A DNA stretch of 64,000 bases from positions 1-64,000 of the forward strand of contig JANQRH010000004.1 in NCBI GenBank assembly GCA_028284625.1. Direction: 5' to 3'. This document shows, one piece after another, positions 25,728 through 35,262 of this stretch. The notes under the pieces are model-generated. The model was not told the origin of the DNA and did not search any database. It worked only from the letters and a program-made list of their open reading frames with translations. This DNA comes from Afifellaceae bacterium (GTDB lineage Bacteria > Pseudomonadota > Alphaproteobacteria > Rhizobiales > Afifellaceae). Position 1 is the stretch's first letter. Each line of letters starts with the position of its first letter. Both the position numbers and the translations under genes were made by a program.

Positions 25728-27308
25728 ATGAGCCTGGTGCGGTCCTTCGCCACCGTCGGCGGCAACACCGCCTTGAGCCGCGTGCTTGGCTTTGCTCGCG
25801 AGATGCTGATCGCCGCGGCACTCGGGGCGGGGCCGGTGGCCGATGCGTTCTTCGCTGCGTTCCGCTTTCCCAATCTCTTCCGCCGCCTGTTCGCCGAAGG
25901 CGCCTTCAACGCCGCTTTCATCCCGCTCTTTGCGCGCAACCTGGAGGAAGGCGGCGACAACGCCGCAAAGGCCTTTGCTAACGATGTGCTGGCCGCACTT
26001 CTGGTCGTCCTATTGGCGCTGACGGCGCTTGCGGAAATCGCCACCCCGATCCTCGTCTTGACGGTGATTGCGCCGGGATTTGCCGGCGACGCTGACAAGT
26101 TCGACCTCACGGTCCTCTTGACGCGCGTCATGTTCCCCTATCTCGGCTGCATGTCGCTGGTGGCGATGCTGTCGGGCATCCTCAATGCCCTGCACCGCTA
26201 TTTCGCCGCCGCGTTCGCACCTGTCCTGCTCAACGTCATCCTGGTCGTAATCCTTGTCACCAGCCTGTGGCTCGGCTTGCCGGAGCGGACGGTCGGCCTC
26301 GCCATGGGCGTCGGCGTGTTCCTGGCCGGTTTTGCGCAGCTGGCCCTTTTGATCGTCGCCATCCGCCGCGCCGATTTTCCGCTGAAACTTAAGCGCCCAC
26401 GCCTGACGCCCGGCGTGCGGCGGCTCCTCGTTCTTGCCGCGCCAGCCGCCATCGCTGGCGGCATCACGCAGATCAACCTCTTCGTCGGGCAAATCATCGC
26501 CAGTCAGAAGGCGGGCGCCATCGCCGTCCTGCAATATGCCGACCGCGTCTATCAGCTGCCGCTCGGTATCGTCGGCATCGCCATCGGCGTGGTGCTTCTG
26601 CCGGAACTGTCGCGCGCTCTGAAGGCGGGGCACATGCAGGCCGTCGCCGATAACCAGAACCGCTCGCTGGAATTCGCTTTGTTTCTGACATTGCCAGCCG
26701 CGGCAGCGCTCTTCGTCATCCCTGAAGAGGTCGTGCGCGTGCTTTATGAGCGCGGCGCTTTCACCCCCGACACGAGCGCCATTGTGGCGCGCGCGCTTGG
26801 CGTATTCGCGCTTGGCCTGCCGGCCTTCGTGTTGATCAAGGTCTTCTCGCCGGGCTTCTTTGCCCGTGAGGATACGAAGACCCCGATGTACGCCGCCGCC
26901 GCCGCCATGATCACCAATATCGTGCTCAGCATTTCGCTCTTTCCGTATCTGGAAGAGGTAGCGATCGCACTGGCGACGACGTTGTCCGGCTGGCTGAACG
27001 CCGGCATTCTCTTCATACTTCTGATGCGGCGCGGGCATTGGCCGCTCGACATGGCCGTGCTGCGCCGTGGCGCAATCATGCTGGTCGTCTCCATCATCAT
27101 GGCGATCGCACTGTTTGCGGCGGCGAGAGGCCTTGGCACCGCTTTTGAGCCGGCGACCGGCGTGCTGATACAGGCCGCAGCGCTTCTCGTTCTCGTCATC
27201 GCCGGCGCGGCATTCTACTTTGCATTGGCACACGTCACCGGCGCCGCCGATCTCCGCGCGCTTATGCAAAGCCTTCGGCGGAAGCGGACCGGCGGAGCGG
27301 AAGCGTGA
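25728..27308 (+). CDS. murJ: Lipid II flippase MurJ
   Basis: 526 residues with about 14 membrane helices and the MviN/MurJ signature at the start (FATVGGNTALSRVLGFAREMLIAAALG) plus FRFPNLFRRLFAEGAFNAAFIPLF near residue 45. MurJ moves the undecaprenyl-linked cell-wall precursor across the cytoplasmic membrane and is usually essential. The position after glnD is conserved in alphaproteobacteria. The next gene overlaps the stop (GTGA), so the TPP enzyme is coupled to it. Confidence 0.95.
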   Translation: MSLVRSFATVGGNTALSRVLGFAREMLIAAALGAGPVADAFFAAFRFPNLFRRLFAEGAFNAAFIPLFARNLEEGGDNAAKAFANDVLAALLVVLLALTALAEIATPILVLTVIAPGFAGDADKFDLTVLLTRVMFPYLGCMSLVAMLSGILNALHRYFAAAFAPVLLNVILVVILVTSLWLGLPERTVGLAMGVGVFLAGFAQLALLIVAIRRADFPLKLKRPRLTPGVRRLLVLAAPAAIAGGITQINLFVGQIIASQKAGAIAVLQYADRVYQLPLGIVGIAIGVVLLPELSRALKAGHMQAVADNQNRSLEFALFLTLPAAAALFVIPEEVVRVLYERGAFTPDTSAIVARALGVFALGLPAFVLIKVFSPGFFAREDTKTPMYAAAAAMITNIVLSISLFPYLEEVAIALATTLSGWLNAGILFILLMRRGHWPLDMAVLRRGAIMLVVSIIMAIALFAAARGLGTAFEPATGVLIQAAALLVLVIAGAAFYFALAHVTGAADLRALMQSLRRKRTGGAEA

Positions 27309-28939
27309 GTGAGATGACAGGCGCCGACGGACTGGTCGCCGGGCTCCTCGACCACGACGTCGACACGGTCTTCGGCCTCCCCGGCGCGCAGATCTACGGG
27401 CTCTTCGACGCGCTCCACCGCGCCGGCAACGCCATCAAGGTAATCGGCGCGCGCCACGAGCAAGGCAGCGGCTACATGGCCTACGGCTATGCCCGCTCCA
27501 CCGGCCGCCCCGCTGTCTTCTCCGTCGTGCCGGGACCGGGCATGCTCAATGCCTCGGCTGCCATGCTCACCGCATTCGGCGGCAACGAACCCGTGCTTCT
27601 TTTGACGGGCCAGGTTCCGACAGCGTTCCTCGGGCACGGACGCGGGCACCTCCATGAGATGCCGGACCAGCTCGCCGTGATGCGCGGCATCGTCAAATGG
27701 GCGGAGCGTGTCGACGACGCCTCGGCGGGACGCGCCATAGTGGCGCGCGCCTTTCAAGCCATGCGCTCAGGCCGCCCCGGGCCGGCGGCGCTGGAAATGC
27801 CGTGGGACGTCTTCACCCAGCGCGCCGAAAGCGCCGAAAGCGGACCCTTGCCGCTTCATCCGGAGCCCCCGGTCGACATGGATCGGATCGACCAGGCAGC
27901 GGAGCTTATCAAGGGCGCGAACAACCCGATGATCTTTGTCGGCAGCGGCGCCATCCATGCACGCGCCGTCGTTCTGGACTTGGCGGAGGGGCTGGACGCG
28001 CCGGTGGTGGCGTTCCGCTCCGGCCGCGGCATTGTCGGCAATGACCACGAACTTGGCCTGATCCTGCCGGCGGCCTACGCGCTGTGGCCCGAGACCGATC
28101 TGATGATCGGCATCGGCACGCGGCTGGAGCTGCCCGGTTGGCGCTGGCCCTATCGGCCGGCCGGCCAGAAATCGATCCGCATCGACATCGACCCCATGGA
28201 GATGCGCCGCTTCACGCCGGACGTGGCAATCGTCGCCGACGCCGCCACAGCAACGCAGGCGCTGGTGGAAGCAGTGAGCCGCCGCGGCTTCAGCCGCACC
28301 AAAGGCCGCCGCGAAATCATCCGCGCCGCAACCGAAAAGGCGTTATCCGACATTCAAACCATCCAACCGCAGATGGCCTATCTCGATATTCTGCGCGCCG
28401 TCCTGCCGCACGACGCCTTCCTCGTGGAAGAGCTGTCGCAGGTCGGCTTCACCTCCTATTTCGGCTTTCCCGTCTACGAGCCGCGCACTTACATCAGCGG
28501 CAATTATCAGGGCGCGCTCGGCTTCGGCTTCCCCACTGCGCTTGGCGTGAAGGTCGCCAACCCGGAGAAGCCCGTCGTCGTGCTCGCCGGCGATGGCGGC
28601 TTCATGTTCACTGCCCAGGAGCTTGCTACCGCGGTACAATACGACATCGGCGTCGTCACGCTCGTCTTCAACAACAACGCCTATTTCAATGTGCGCCGTG
28701 ATCAGATCGATCGCTTCGAAGGCCGCGCCATCGCCTCCGATCTGGTCAATCCGGACTTCGTCAGATTCGCCGAGTCCTTCGGCGTAACGGCGGAGCGCGT
28801 AGACACGCCGAGCGCCTTCAAGCAGGCGCTGGAGCGCGCGCTTGCCGATGGCGGTCCGCGACTGATTGAGATCGCCGTCGAAAACGAGACCTCGCCGTGG
28901 AGCGTCCTTCACCCGGCGAAGCCTAAGGACGTGGGTTAG
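27305..28939 (+). CDS. Thiamine pyrophosphate-dependent enzyme (acetolactate synthase-like)
   Basis: 544 residues from GTG 27305, overlapping the murJ stop by four bases. It has the three-domain layout of the acetohydroxyacid synthase/benzoylformate decarboxylase family: a pyrimidine-binding domain with the cofactor-activating Glu (E52 in ARHEQGSGYMA), a central domain, and a pyrophosphate-binding domain with the GDG...NN motif (GDGGFMFTAQEL to FNNNAYF, about residue 430-460). The substrate is unknown. No IlvN-type regulatory subunit is near, so it is unlikely to be the main biosynthetic acetolactate synthase. It interrupts the usual murJ-trpS order together with the convergent carrier gene. 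Confidence 0.85.
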   Translation: MSEMTGADGLVAGLLDHDVDTVFGLPGAQIYGLFDALHRAGNAIKVIGARHEQGSGYMAYGYARSTGRPAVFSVVPGPGMLNASAAMLTAFGGNEPVLLLTGQVPTAFLGHGRGHLHEMPDQLAVMRGIVKWAERVDDASAGRAIVARAFQAMRSGRPGPAALEMPWDVFTQRAESAESGPLPLHPEPPVDMDRIDQAAELIKGANNPMIFVGSGAIHARAVVLDLAEGLDAPVVAFRSGRGIVGNDHELGLILPAAYALWPETDLMIGIGTRLELPGWRWPYRPAGQKSIRIDIDPMEMRRFTPDVAIVADAATATQALVEAVSRRGFSRTKGRREIIRAATEKALSDIQTIQPQMAYLDILRAVLPHDAFLVEELSQVGFTSYFGFPVYEPRTYISGNYQGALGFGFPTALGVKVANPEKPVVVLAGDGGFMFTAQELATAVQYDIGVVTLVFNNNAYFNVRRDQIDRFEGRAIASDLVNPDFVRFAESFGVTAERVDTPSAFKQALERALADGGPRLIEIAVENETSPWSVLHPAKPKDVG

Positions 28940-28943
28940 GCGG

Positions 28944-29876
28944 CTAGCCGACGCCAAGCAGAACGAAGAGCACCGAAAGCGTCACGACGGAAAGCACCGT
29001 CGACACTACGATCGTTGCCGTCGAGCGCTGCACGTAGATGTCGTACTGCTGCGCCAGCACAAAGACCAGCGCACCCGTTGGCAGCGCCGCCAGGATCACC
29101 GCAGAGGCGGCCCAGACCGGCGGCATCGAAAAAACCTTGAAGGCGAGCCACCAGGTAAGGGCCGGCTGCACGATTAGTTTCAGCCACACGAGCCACGCCA
29201 CTTCGCCGAACCCTGCGCGGAGCGGCTGGCCGACCAGAAAAAGGCCGATGGCGAAAAGCGCGCACGGCCCCGCCGCCGCCCCCATGATGTCGCAGAACGC
29301 GGCGACAGGCTGAGGCAGCGTCAGGCCGAGCACCGCCACAAGTAGCCCCGCCCCGGCCGACAGCACCAGCGGATTGCGCGCCACCGACAAGACCACGCGC
29401 CGCACAATGCCGAACGGACCACTTTCACGTCCGAGGTCGATTTCGACGATGATCACGCAGATTGGGAGCACCACCGCGGCGGTCATCATCGCCCCGAAAA
29501 TCGCCGGCAGCTTGCCGGCCTCGCCAAAGGCGGTGATCAGAAGCGGAATGCCCATATAGCCGGCATTGGAGAAATTGGCGCTCATGCCGCTAAGGCCGAG
29601 CGCGCCGATACGGTTGGGAAATGCCACCGCCCCGACCAAAACGGCCAGAAGGAAGACCGCCAGGAGCCCACCTCCAAAAGCCGCCAAGAACGGCCAATTC
29701 ACCTCCGTGCCGGTGCGCGACAGCGAGACGAAGAACAGCGCCGGCAGCGCGCCGTAATAGACGAAGCGGTTGAGCGCTTCGCTGCTGGCATCGCCGAGCA
29801 ACCGAAAGCGGCCGGAAAGATATCCAGCCAGCATGATGGCGAAGACCGGAAGGACGACATTGACGACGGCGTTCAT
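28944..29876 (-). CDS. AEC (auxin efflux carrier) family transporter
   Basis: 310 residues, strongly hydrophobic with about ten membrane helices in two inverted halves, as in the AEC/BASS-like fold. Family marks include FRLLGDASSEALNRFVYYGALPALFF at the start and the conserved ANFSNAGYMGIPL segment. Bacterial members export or exchange organic acids such as malonate or malate; the substrate cannot be read. Its stop is five bases from that of the convergent TPP enzyme. Confidence 0.88.
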   Translation of the reverse strand: MNAVVNVVLPVFAIMLAGYLSGRFRLLGDASSEALNRFVYYGALPALFFVSLSRTGTEVNWPFLAAFGGGLLAVFLLAVLVGAVAFPNRIGALGLSGMSANFSNAGYMGIPLLITAFGEAGKLPAIFGAMMTAAVVLPICVIIVEIDLGRESGPFGIVRRVVLSVARNPLVLSAGAGLLVAVLGLTLPQPVAAFCDIMGAAAGPCALFAIGLFLVGQPLRAGFGEVAWLVWLKLIVQPALTWWLAFKVFSMPPVWAASAVILAALPTGALVFVLAQQYDIYVQRSTATIVVSTVLSVVTLSVLFVLLGVG

Positions 29877-30007
29877 GAGACCCTTAGTTTAGTACGCAAC
29901 CCTAATCGGCCGGCCGGTGTTGCAAGCGGCGCCGGCATTGGCCATAAGCGCGCGGCCGCTTCTTCACGCCATCCGCCAGCCGATCAGCCCGCAGACCCCC
30001 GCAGCCC

Positions 30008-31048
30008 ATGACCAAATTCCCCGAACGCGTCTTCTCAGGCATGCAGCCGACCGACACGCTGCATCTCGGCAATTACCTCGGCGCCATGGTCAACTGGATC
30101 GCCATGCAGGAGACGCATGAATGCGTCTACTGTGTTGTCGATCTGCACGCCATCACCGTCTTCCAGGACCCCAAGCAGCTCGCCAACAACATCCGCGAGG
30201 TGACGGCCGCATATCTCGCCTGCGGCCTCGATCCGAAGCGCTCCATCATCTTCAACCAGAGCCAGGTGCACGAGCACGCCGAGTTGGCCTGGGTGTTCAA
30301 TTGCGTCGCCAGGATGGGCTGGCTGAACCGCATGACGCAGTTCAAGGAGAAGGCCGGCAAGGATCGCGAGAATGCCTCCACGGGGCTCTTTGTCTATCCC
30401 AACCTCATGGCCGCTGACATCCTCGTCTACAAGGGAACGCATGTGCCGGTCGGCGAGGACCAGAAGCAGCATCTGGAGCTCTCCCGCGACATCGCCCAGA
30501 AATTCAACAACGACTTCGCCGCGTCGATCGCCGCGCATGGCCACGGCGATCAGTTTTTCCCGTTGCCGGAGCCGATGATCACCGGGCCGGCGACGCGCGT
30601 CATGAGCCTGCGCGACGGCACCAAGAAGATGTCTAAATCCGACGCCTCCGAAATGTCGCGCATCGCGCTGACGGACGACGCCGATCAGATCGCGCAAAAG
30701 ATCCGCAAGGCGAAGACCGACCCGGAGCCGCTTCCCTCCGAGACCAAGGGACTTGAAGGCCGACCGGAAGCGGAGAACCTCGTCGGCATCTTCGCAGCGC
30801 TTGGCGGTACGACGCCGGACGCGGTTCTGAAAGATCATGGCGGGGCGCAGTTCTCAGCCTTCAAGCCGGCGCTCGCCGAACTCGCCGTCTCCAAGCTTTC
30901 GCCGATCGCGGCGGAGATGCGCCGTCTGCTTGCCGAGCCCGGCCATGTTGATGCCGTGCTGGCAGATGGCGCGGAGCGCGCGCGCGCCATCGCGGCGCCT
31001 ATCATGCGCGACGTGAAAGACGTCGTAGGGCTGCTGCGATCGCCCTGA
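30008..31048 (+). CDS. trpS: Tryptophan--tRNA ligase
   Basis: 346 residues. Class I synthetase signatures are present: the HIGH equivalent (LHLGNYLGA, residues 15-23) and the KMSKS loop (KKMSKSDAS, near 210). It charges tRNA-Trp in the cytoplasm. trpS after murJ is a recurrent alphaproteobacterial order; here two unrelated genes intervene. The ribosome site is poor (GCAGCCC before ATG 30008). Confidence 0.96.
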   Translation: MTKFPERVFSGMQPTDTLHLGNYLGAMVNWIAMQETHECVYCVVDLHAITVFQDPKQLANNIREVTAAYLACGLDPKRSIIFNQSQVHEHAELAWVFNCVARMGWLNRMTQFKEKAGKDRENASTGLFVYPNLMAADILVYKGTHVPVGEDQKQHLELSRDIAQKFNNDFAASIAAHGHGDQFFPLPEPMITGPATRVMSLRDGTKKMSKSDASEMSRIALTDDADQIAQKIRKAKTDPEPLPSETKGLEGRPEAENLVGIFAALGGTTPDAVLKDHGGAQFSAFKPALAELAVSKLSPIAAEMRRLLAEPGHVDAVLADGAERARAIAAPIMRDVKDVVGLLRSP

Positions 31049-31057
31049 GCGCTAGCG

Positions 31058-31513
31058 TTATCGCGCGTAAACGGTCGGGTCCGGCGCGGGAAGCTGTCGC
31101 ACCGCCACTGGCGGCGCGTCCGTCACTTCGGCCTCTCCTTGGGCAAGACGCCGAAGCGCGACGGCCGCCTCCTCGCCGTCTGCAAAGACCAGCGTCCCCG
31201 TCCCGCTCAAGCCCCCCGGCCGCACCCCGCTGACCGTGCCTCTTCGTCCGTCGCTGCACACCACCGCGGCCCTGAAGGTGGCGTTGTTCTCAAGCGGATT
31301 GTAGCTGCCCGTGCAACGCAACCCGGTGACGAGCTCGGTCGCTTCAAACATGGCAAGCGACGGCGCCGCGGTCACAGCCGACGCGGCCGTCGGCTCCGCC
31401 GCTATGCTGCCGGTCGCAACATTCCCGTCTTTGCCGGCCCCAACGGACGAGCAGCCCGCTGTCGCCACTGCAAGCAAGACGGCGCACAACGCCGTATGGC
31501 TGGCCTTCATCAT
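31058..31513 (-). CDS. Predicted lipoprotein
   Basis: 151 residues from ATG 31513; ATG 31510 directly follows and is equally possible, while the longer open frame to 31765 lacks a ribosome site and would bury the signal. The N-terminus is a type II signal peptide with lipobox TAGC (ALCAVLLAVATAGCSS), so the mature protein should be lipid-anchored. The rest is an Ala-rich spacer and a small beta domain (TGLRCTGSYNPLENNATF, SDGRRGTVSG) reminiscent of short periplasmic proteins, function unknown. It ends ten bases from the convergent trpS. Confidence 0.75.
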   Translation of the reverse strand: MMKASHTALCAVLLAVATAGCSSVGAGKDGNVATGSIAAEPTAASAVTAAPSLAMFEATELVTGLRCTGSYNPLENNATFRAAVVCSDGRRGTVSGVRPGGLSGTGTLVFADGEEAAVALRRLAQGEAEVTDAPPVAVRQLPAPDPTVYAR

Positions 31514-31617
31514 CCGCCCCGTTCGCCCGCCTGAACCATGCCGGCGTCGCATCGTAGAGTCGAGCGCAGGCGGCGCGGCGATTGCTCCAATCAACAGCTT
31601 CTGAGATTGGGGGGACG

Positions 31618-32466
31618 CTAAGCCGCGCGCCGCACCATCGCGACAAAGACAAGCGCCGTGGCGAACATGATCAGGCTGTAGGTCGCCGCCGGAACGACAT
31701 AGGCGCCGCCGCCGAAGAGGAGCGTCGCGACGGCGATTGCCAGCGTGCCGTTCTGCAGCCCGCATTCGATGGAGATCGCGATGCGCTGCGGCCGGCCGGA
31801 GCCGAAAAACGTGGCAAGCGCGAAGGCGAGCACCATCATCACCACGTTCAGAACCAGCGTCACCAGCCCAGCTTCGGCGAAATAGGCGACGACATTGTTG
31901 CGCTCTTGGATGATCGCGCCGATCAGCACCAGAACGAACAAAGCAACCGCGATCCGCCGCGCTTGCGGCTCAAAGCGCTGCGCGAAGGTTGCCGCGAAGT
32001 TGCGCACCGCCATGCCGATCAGCACCGGCACGGTGACGATGAGGAAGACGCCGATCGCCGTTCCAAGGATCGAGAAATCACCCGGCTCGCCGCCGACGAA
32101 CTGTCCGTAGGCGATGGCGACGACCAGCGGGATGGTCACCACGCCGAGCAGGCTGATGATCGCCGTCAGCGAAATGGAAAGCGCCACGTCGCCGCGCGCA
32201 AACGACGTGATGACGTTGGAGGTGGCCCCGCCGGGGGCCGCCGCAATGATCATCACGCCGACGGCAAGCTCCGGACTGAGCGGCCAAAGGAGCACCAGCA
32301 CGAAGGCGACCACCGGCAGGAGCACGATCTGCGACAGCGCGCCGAGGAAGAAATCCTTCGGTTGCCGCGCGACGCGATAGAAGTCGTCCGCCACCAGGCC
32401 GAGGCCGAGCGAGAACATGATGAAGGCCAGCGCCAACGGCAGAACGATGTCGGTGACAATTCCCAT
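31618..32466 (-). CDS. Bile acid:sodium symporter (BASS) family transporter
   Basis: 282 residues, about nine to ten membrane helices, matching the BASS family by FIMFSLGLGL near the start and the sodium-site motif APGGATSNVITSFARGDVALS (about 75-95). It starts after GCGGGGGACCGC. Bacterial members import organic anions such as pantoate, keto acids or bile acids with sodium; the substrate is not evident from context. Confidence 0.9.
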   Translation of the reverse strand: MGIVTDIVLPLALAFIMFSLGLGLVADDFYRVARQPKDFFLGALSQIVLLPVVAFVLVLLWPLSPELAVGVMIIAAAPGGATSNVITSFARGDVALSISLTAIISLLGVVTIPLVVAIAYGQFVGGEPGDFSILGTAIGVFLIVTVPVLIGMAVRNFAATFAQRFEPQARRIAVALFVLVLIGAIIQERNNVVAYFAEAGLVTLVLNVVMMVLAFALATFFGSGRPQRIAISIECGLQNGTLAIAVATLLFGGGAYVVPAATYSLIMFATALVFVAMVRRAA

Positions 32467-32586
32467 GCGGTCCCCCGCTGGCAGCGGCCAGGCCGATAGC
32501 CCGGTGACCCGCGCAGGTTTCTGCCTATCGCGTCACCGGCCGCCTGGCCAGCGCACCGGCCGCCATCCACGGATTTATGGGCCGCC

Positions 32587-32805
32587 TCAACGGCGCTCTT
32601 GGCTAGCCGGATCGCCGCAGCGCGCTTCCACACGCCGCCCCCTGAGCCGTGACGGACGCGGGAACGGGATGTCGGCCAACTCGCGCGCGCTCATGGCCTT
32701 CAGCGCTGGGTGCGACAGCGGGTCGTTTTGATCGACGGTCGGATCCTCCGCCGACAAGGCTGTGAAGCGAAGTCGGCTGAAGAGAGATAAGAAAATCTGG
32801 ATCAT
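32587..32805 (-). CDS. Small hypothetical protein
   Basis: 72 residues, with an amphipathic N-terminus (MIQIFLSLFSRLRF) and a conserved-looking middle, DPLSHPALKAMSARELADIPF, followed by an Arg-rich tail. Small proteins with this kind of middle are common in Hyphomicrobiales, but I cannot name a function. There is no clear Shine-Dalgarno, so the call is tentative. It is divergent from the LysR gene, and a perfect 9-bp inverted repeat begins nine bases upstream of its start. Confidence 0.5.
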   Translation of the reverse strand: MIQIFLSLFSRLRFTALSAEDPTVDQNDPLSHPALKAMSARELADIPFPRPSRLRGRRVEARCGDPASQERR

Positions 32806-32813
32806 TTCAGATG

Positions 32814-32842
32814 CACTTTCTGCTCGTTCACTCCAGAAAGTG
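32814..32842. promoter_or_regulatory. Inverted repeat in the LysR divergent region
   Basis: CACTTTCTG and CAGAAAGTG form a perfect 9-bp inverted repeat separated by 11 bases, the geometry typical of LysR-family binding sites. It lies 57 bases upstream of the LysR start and just upstream of the small gene at 32587, so it could serve autoregulation and control of that gene. Confidence 0.5.
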
Positions 32843-32899
32843 ACATTTTCACGCGTTAGTTCAATGGAGTTTGTCTTCTAGTCGATGTAGAAAAACTAT

Positions 32900-33799
32900 A
32901 TGGAGAATCTAAAACGCGTGCACCTCAACGGCCTGCGGGCCCTGGAAGCCGCAGGGCGGCTCGGGTCGCTGAAGGCGGCTGCGGAGGAGCTCGGCGTATC
33001 GCCCGGCGCCGTCAGTCAGCAAATCATCAAAAGCGAGGAGCGCCTTGGCGCGATCGTTTTTGAGCGCGGCAGCCGCGGCCTGTCGCCCACGCCGTTCGGC
33101 CAGAAACTCGTCAACCGGCTGACAGCGGGCTTTCGCATGCTCGACAGGGCCGTGGCGCTGGCGCATCGCCATGCCGATTCGGAGCTGACGATCTCGGTCG
33201 CGCCGGTGTTCGCCTCGCGCTGGCTGGTGCCGCGCCTGTCGCGCTACGCAGAGCGCCACCCCGAGATCAAGGTGCGGCTCGACGCATCGATCACGCTGGT
33301 GGACCCCGACACCTCCGACATCGACATCGCCATCCGCGTCGGCGACGGCGAGTGGCCAGGCACGCGCACGGATTTTCTGCTCGCCCAGGAAGTCTTTCCG
33401 GTCTGCGCTCCGGCGCTGGCCGAACATCTCAAGACGCCGCACGACATCCTCACAGTGCCGGTTCTGCGCGACCTCAATTCCACGATCAGCTGGGACGTCT
33501 GGCTTTCGCAATTCGGCTTTCGCGAATCCGACCTTCGTGAGGGAAACACTTTCACCGATGCGTCGCTTTGCCTGGATGCCGCCATCGCCGGCCAAGGCAT
33601 CATGCTCGCCTGGCAGACGCTGGCGCATTACGCGCTGTCAGTGGGTCAGGTCGAGGCGCCCTTTCCGGAGCGCGCGGCGACCGGCCTCGGCTATTGGCTC
33701 GTCACCTCCGCACGCCGGCCGGAGCCCAAGAAGACCAGCGACTTCAAGCGCTGGATCAAGCAGGAGATCGCGGCGACCGAACGGGACTTCACAGCCTAG
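32900..33799 (+). CDS. LysR-family transcriptional regulator (GcvA-like)
   Basis: 299 residues. The N-terminal winged helix is LNGLRALEAAGRLGSLKAAAEELGVSPGAVSQQI (residues 9-42), followed by a periplasmic-binding-like effector domain with the GcvA subgroup features (SVAPVFASRWLVPRLSRY, DIDIAIRVGDGEWPG). GcvA-like regulators often control a neighbouring divergent gene. The nearest divergent gene is the small protein at 32587, with the BASS transporter behind it, so that transporter is a possible target. Confidence 0.9.
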   Translation: MENLKRVHLNGLRALEAAGRLGSLKAAAEELGVSPGAVSQQIIKSEERLGAIVFERGSRGLSPTPFGQKLVNRLTAGFRMLDRAVALAHRHADSELTISVAPVFASRWLVPRLSRYAERHPEIKVRLDASITLVDPDTSDIDIAIRVGDGEWPGTRTDFLLAQEVFPVCAPALAEHLKTPHDILTVPVLRDLNSTISWDVWLSQFGFRESDLREGNTFTDASLCLDAAIAGQGIMLAWQTLAHYALSVGQVEAPFPERAATGLGYWLVTSARRPEPKKTSDFKRWIKQEIAATERDFTA

Positions 33800-33854
33800 C
33801 GAGGCTCGCGCTGTCGGCGGACTTCGCCTGGCGCAAGCCGACAAGCCTCCCACC

Positions 33855-35072
33855 TCATGCGGTCTGTGTCTTCGGGGAGACGAACCACGTTTCGGTTGCG
33901 CCCATGCCCTTCACGTCCTGCGTCCCCTGCGGCACGCAGTCAAAATCGTCCTTGATAATCTCATAGGTCGCGCGCGTGATCTGAACGCGTCCGCCCTGAC
34001 CGTGCGATTCCATGCGACTCGCCGCGTTCACGGCTTCGCCCCAGAGATCGTAGATGAACTTCTTGCGTCCGATCACACCCGCGACGACCGGCCCCGAACT
34101 GATGCCCACCCGAAACGCCAGCTTGCGCCCGGAGAACGTGTTGCGTTCCACATGCTCCATCATCTCCAGCGCCATGCGCGTCAGCACATGCGCATGATCA
34201 GCGCGCTTTCTGGGTATGCCGGACGCCACCATGTAGCAGTCGCCGATCGTCTTGATCTTCTCAAGGCCGTGCTCCTCGGTGAGTGTGTCAAAGTACGAAA
34301 AAACGTCATCAAGCAGACTGACCAATTCCGCCGGCGTCATGGTCGCCGACATCGGCGTGAAATCGACAAGGTCCGCAAACAAAACGCTCGCGCCTTCGAA
34401 ATGGTCCGCTATCGACCTCTGCCCACCCTTCAAGATCGAGGCGATCTCCTTTGGAAGAATGTTGAGTAGCAAGGCCTCCGATCGTTCCTGATAGGCGTCC
34501 TTCTGATGGACGAAGTAGAGGACCATGAGAAAGATGATTGCGCCGACCCCAAGCAGGTTGATGACAAAGAAGAAGGTCGCCACTTCGAGCGAAAGCGGCG
34601 GGTCCTTGCTAAGCACCGGCTGCAGCAAGCCGGCGAGAATCGTGAGGCCAGCAAATCCGGCAAACCAGCGCGGAGCATTGCTGGGGCGATCAAAAAGCAA
34701 TGCGCCCATTGGGCAGATCAGCGACCACAGAATGACGGCGCTTCCGTAGAAGTATCCGCCCAATGCCAGCATCAGAAAGAACGGTAGAAACAGGATCAAA
34801 ACCAGCTGGCTGAACCGGAAGAACCAGTACCGGCGCGTCATCGCGAAATAGATGATGCTGAGCAGTGAAAACAGCCCATAGGCGAAGGGAATGGTCCCCG
34901 CCAATCCGGCGCCCAGGGCGTAATACATGACCCCCCACGCCAGCCCGGCAAAGATGAACAACACCGAGCAGAGAACGAGCAGAGACTTCTTCAGCTTGAG
35001 TTCGTCGTCGTCGCCAGGGTCCGAACCGACCCGCGCGATTGACGTTACAACTCTCCCGGCAAATGCTCTCAT
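33855..35072 (-). CDS. Integral-membrane class III adenylate cyclase
   Basis: 405 residues. Residues about 30-195 hold six membrane helices of a MASE-like sensor without a large outside loop. A short helical linker (HQKDAYQERSEALLLNILPKEIASILK) resembles the signalling helix of eukaryotic-type cyclases. The catalytic domain (about 225-400) has VLFADLVDFTPMS, KIKTIGDCYMVASG and the base and transition-state motif YDLWGEAVNAASRM, all intact and adenylate-like. It is the third class III cyclase in 23 kb. No partner gene is adjacent. Confidence 0.9.
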   Translation of the reverse strand: MRAFAGRVVTSIARVGSDPGDDDELKLKKSLLVLCSVLFIFAGLAWGVMYYALGAGLAGTIPFAYGLFSLLSIIYFAMTRRYWFFRFSQLVLILFLPFFLMLALGGYFYGSAVILWSLICPMGALLFDRPSNAPRWFAGFAGLTILAGLLQPVLSKDPPLSLEVATFFFVINLLGVGAIIFLMVLYFVHQKDAYQERSEALLLNILPKEIASILKGGQRSIADHFEGASVLFADLVDFTPMSATMTPAELVSLLDDVFSYFDTLTEEHGLEKIKTIGDCYMVASGIPRKRADHAHVLTRMALEMMEHVERNTFSGRKLAFRVGISSGPVVAGVIGRKKFIYDLWGEAVNAASRMESHGQGGRVQITRATYEIIKDDFDCVPQGTQDVKGMGATETWFVSPKTQTA

Positions 35073-35187
35073 GGGCTCACAGATGCGCCCTCAGCCTGGT
35101 CGAAAGCCTTAGAACGCTATCAGCAAAGCGTGGCGGCCGCTTGCGCGGACACCAATCAGGCACCGGCCACCGCTTCCGACGAAGGAC

Positions 35188-35262
<75 letters not shown>

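Noticed and set aside
26010-27269. 419-codon open frame antisense to murJ
   Set aside because: Composition is the reverse of the hydrophobic murJ codons; no recognisable motif.
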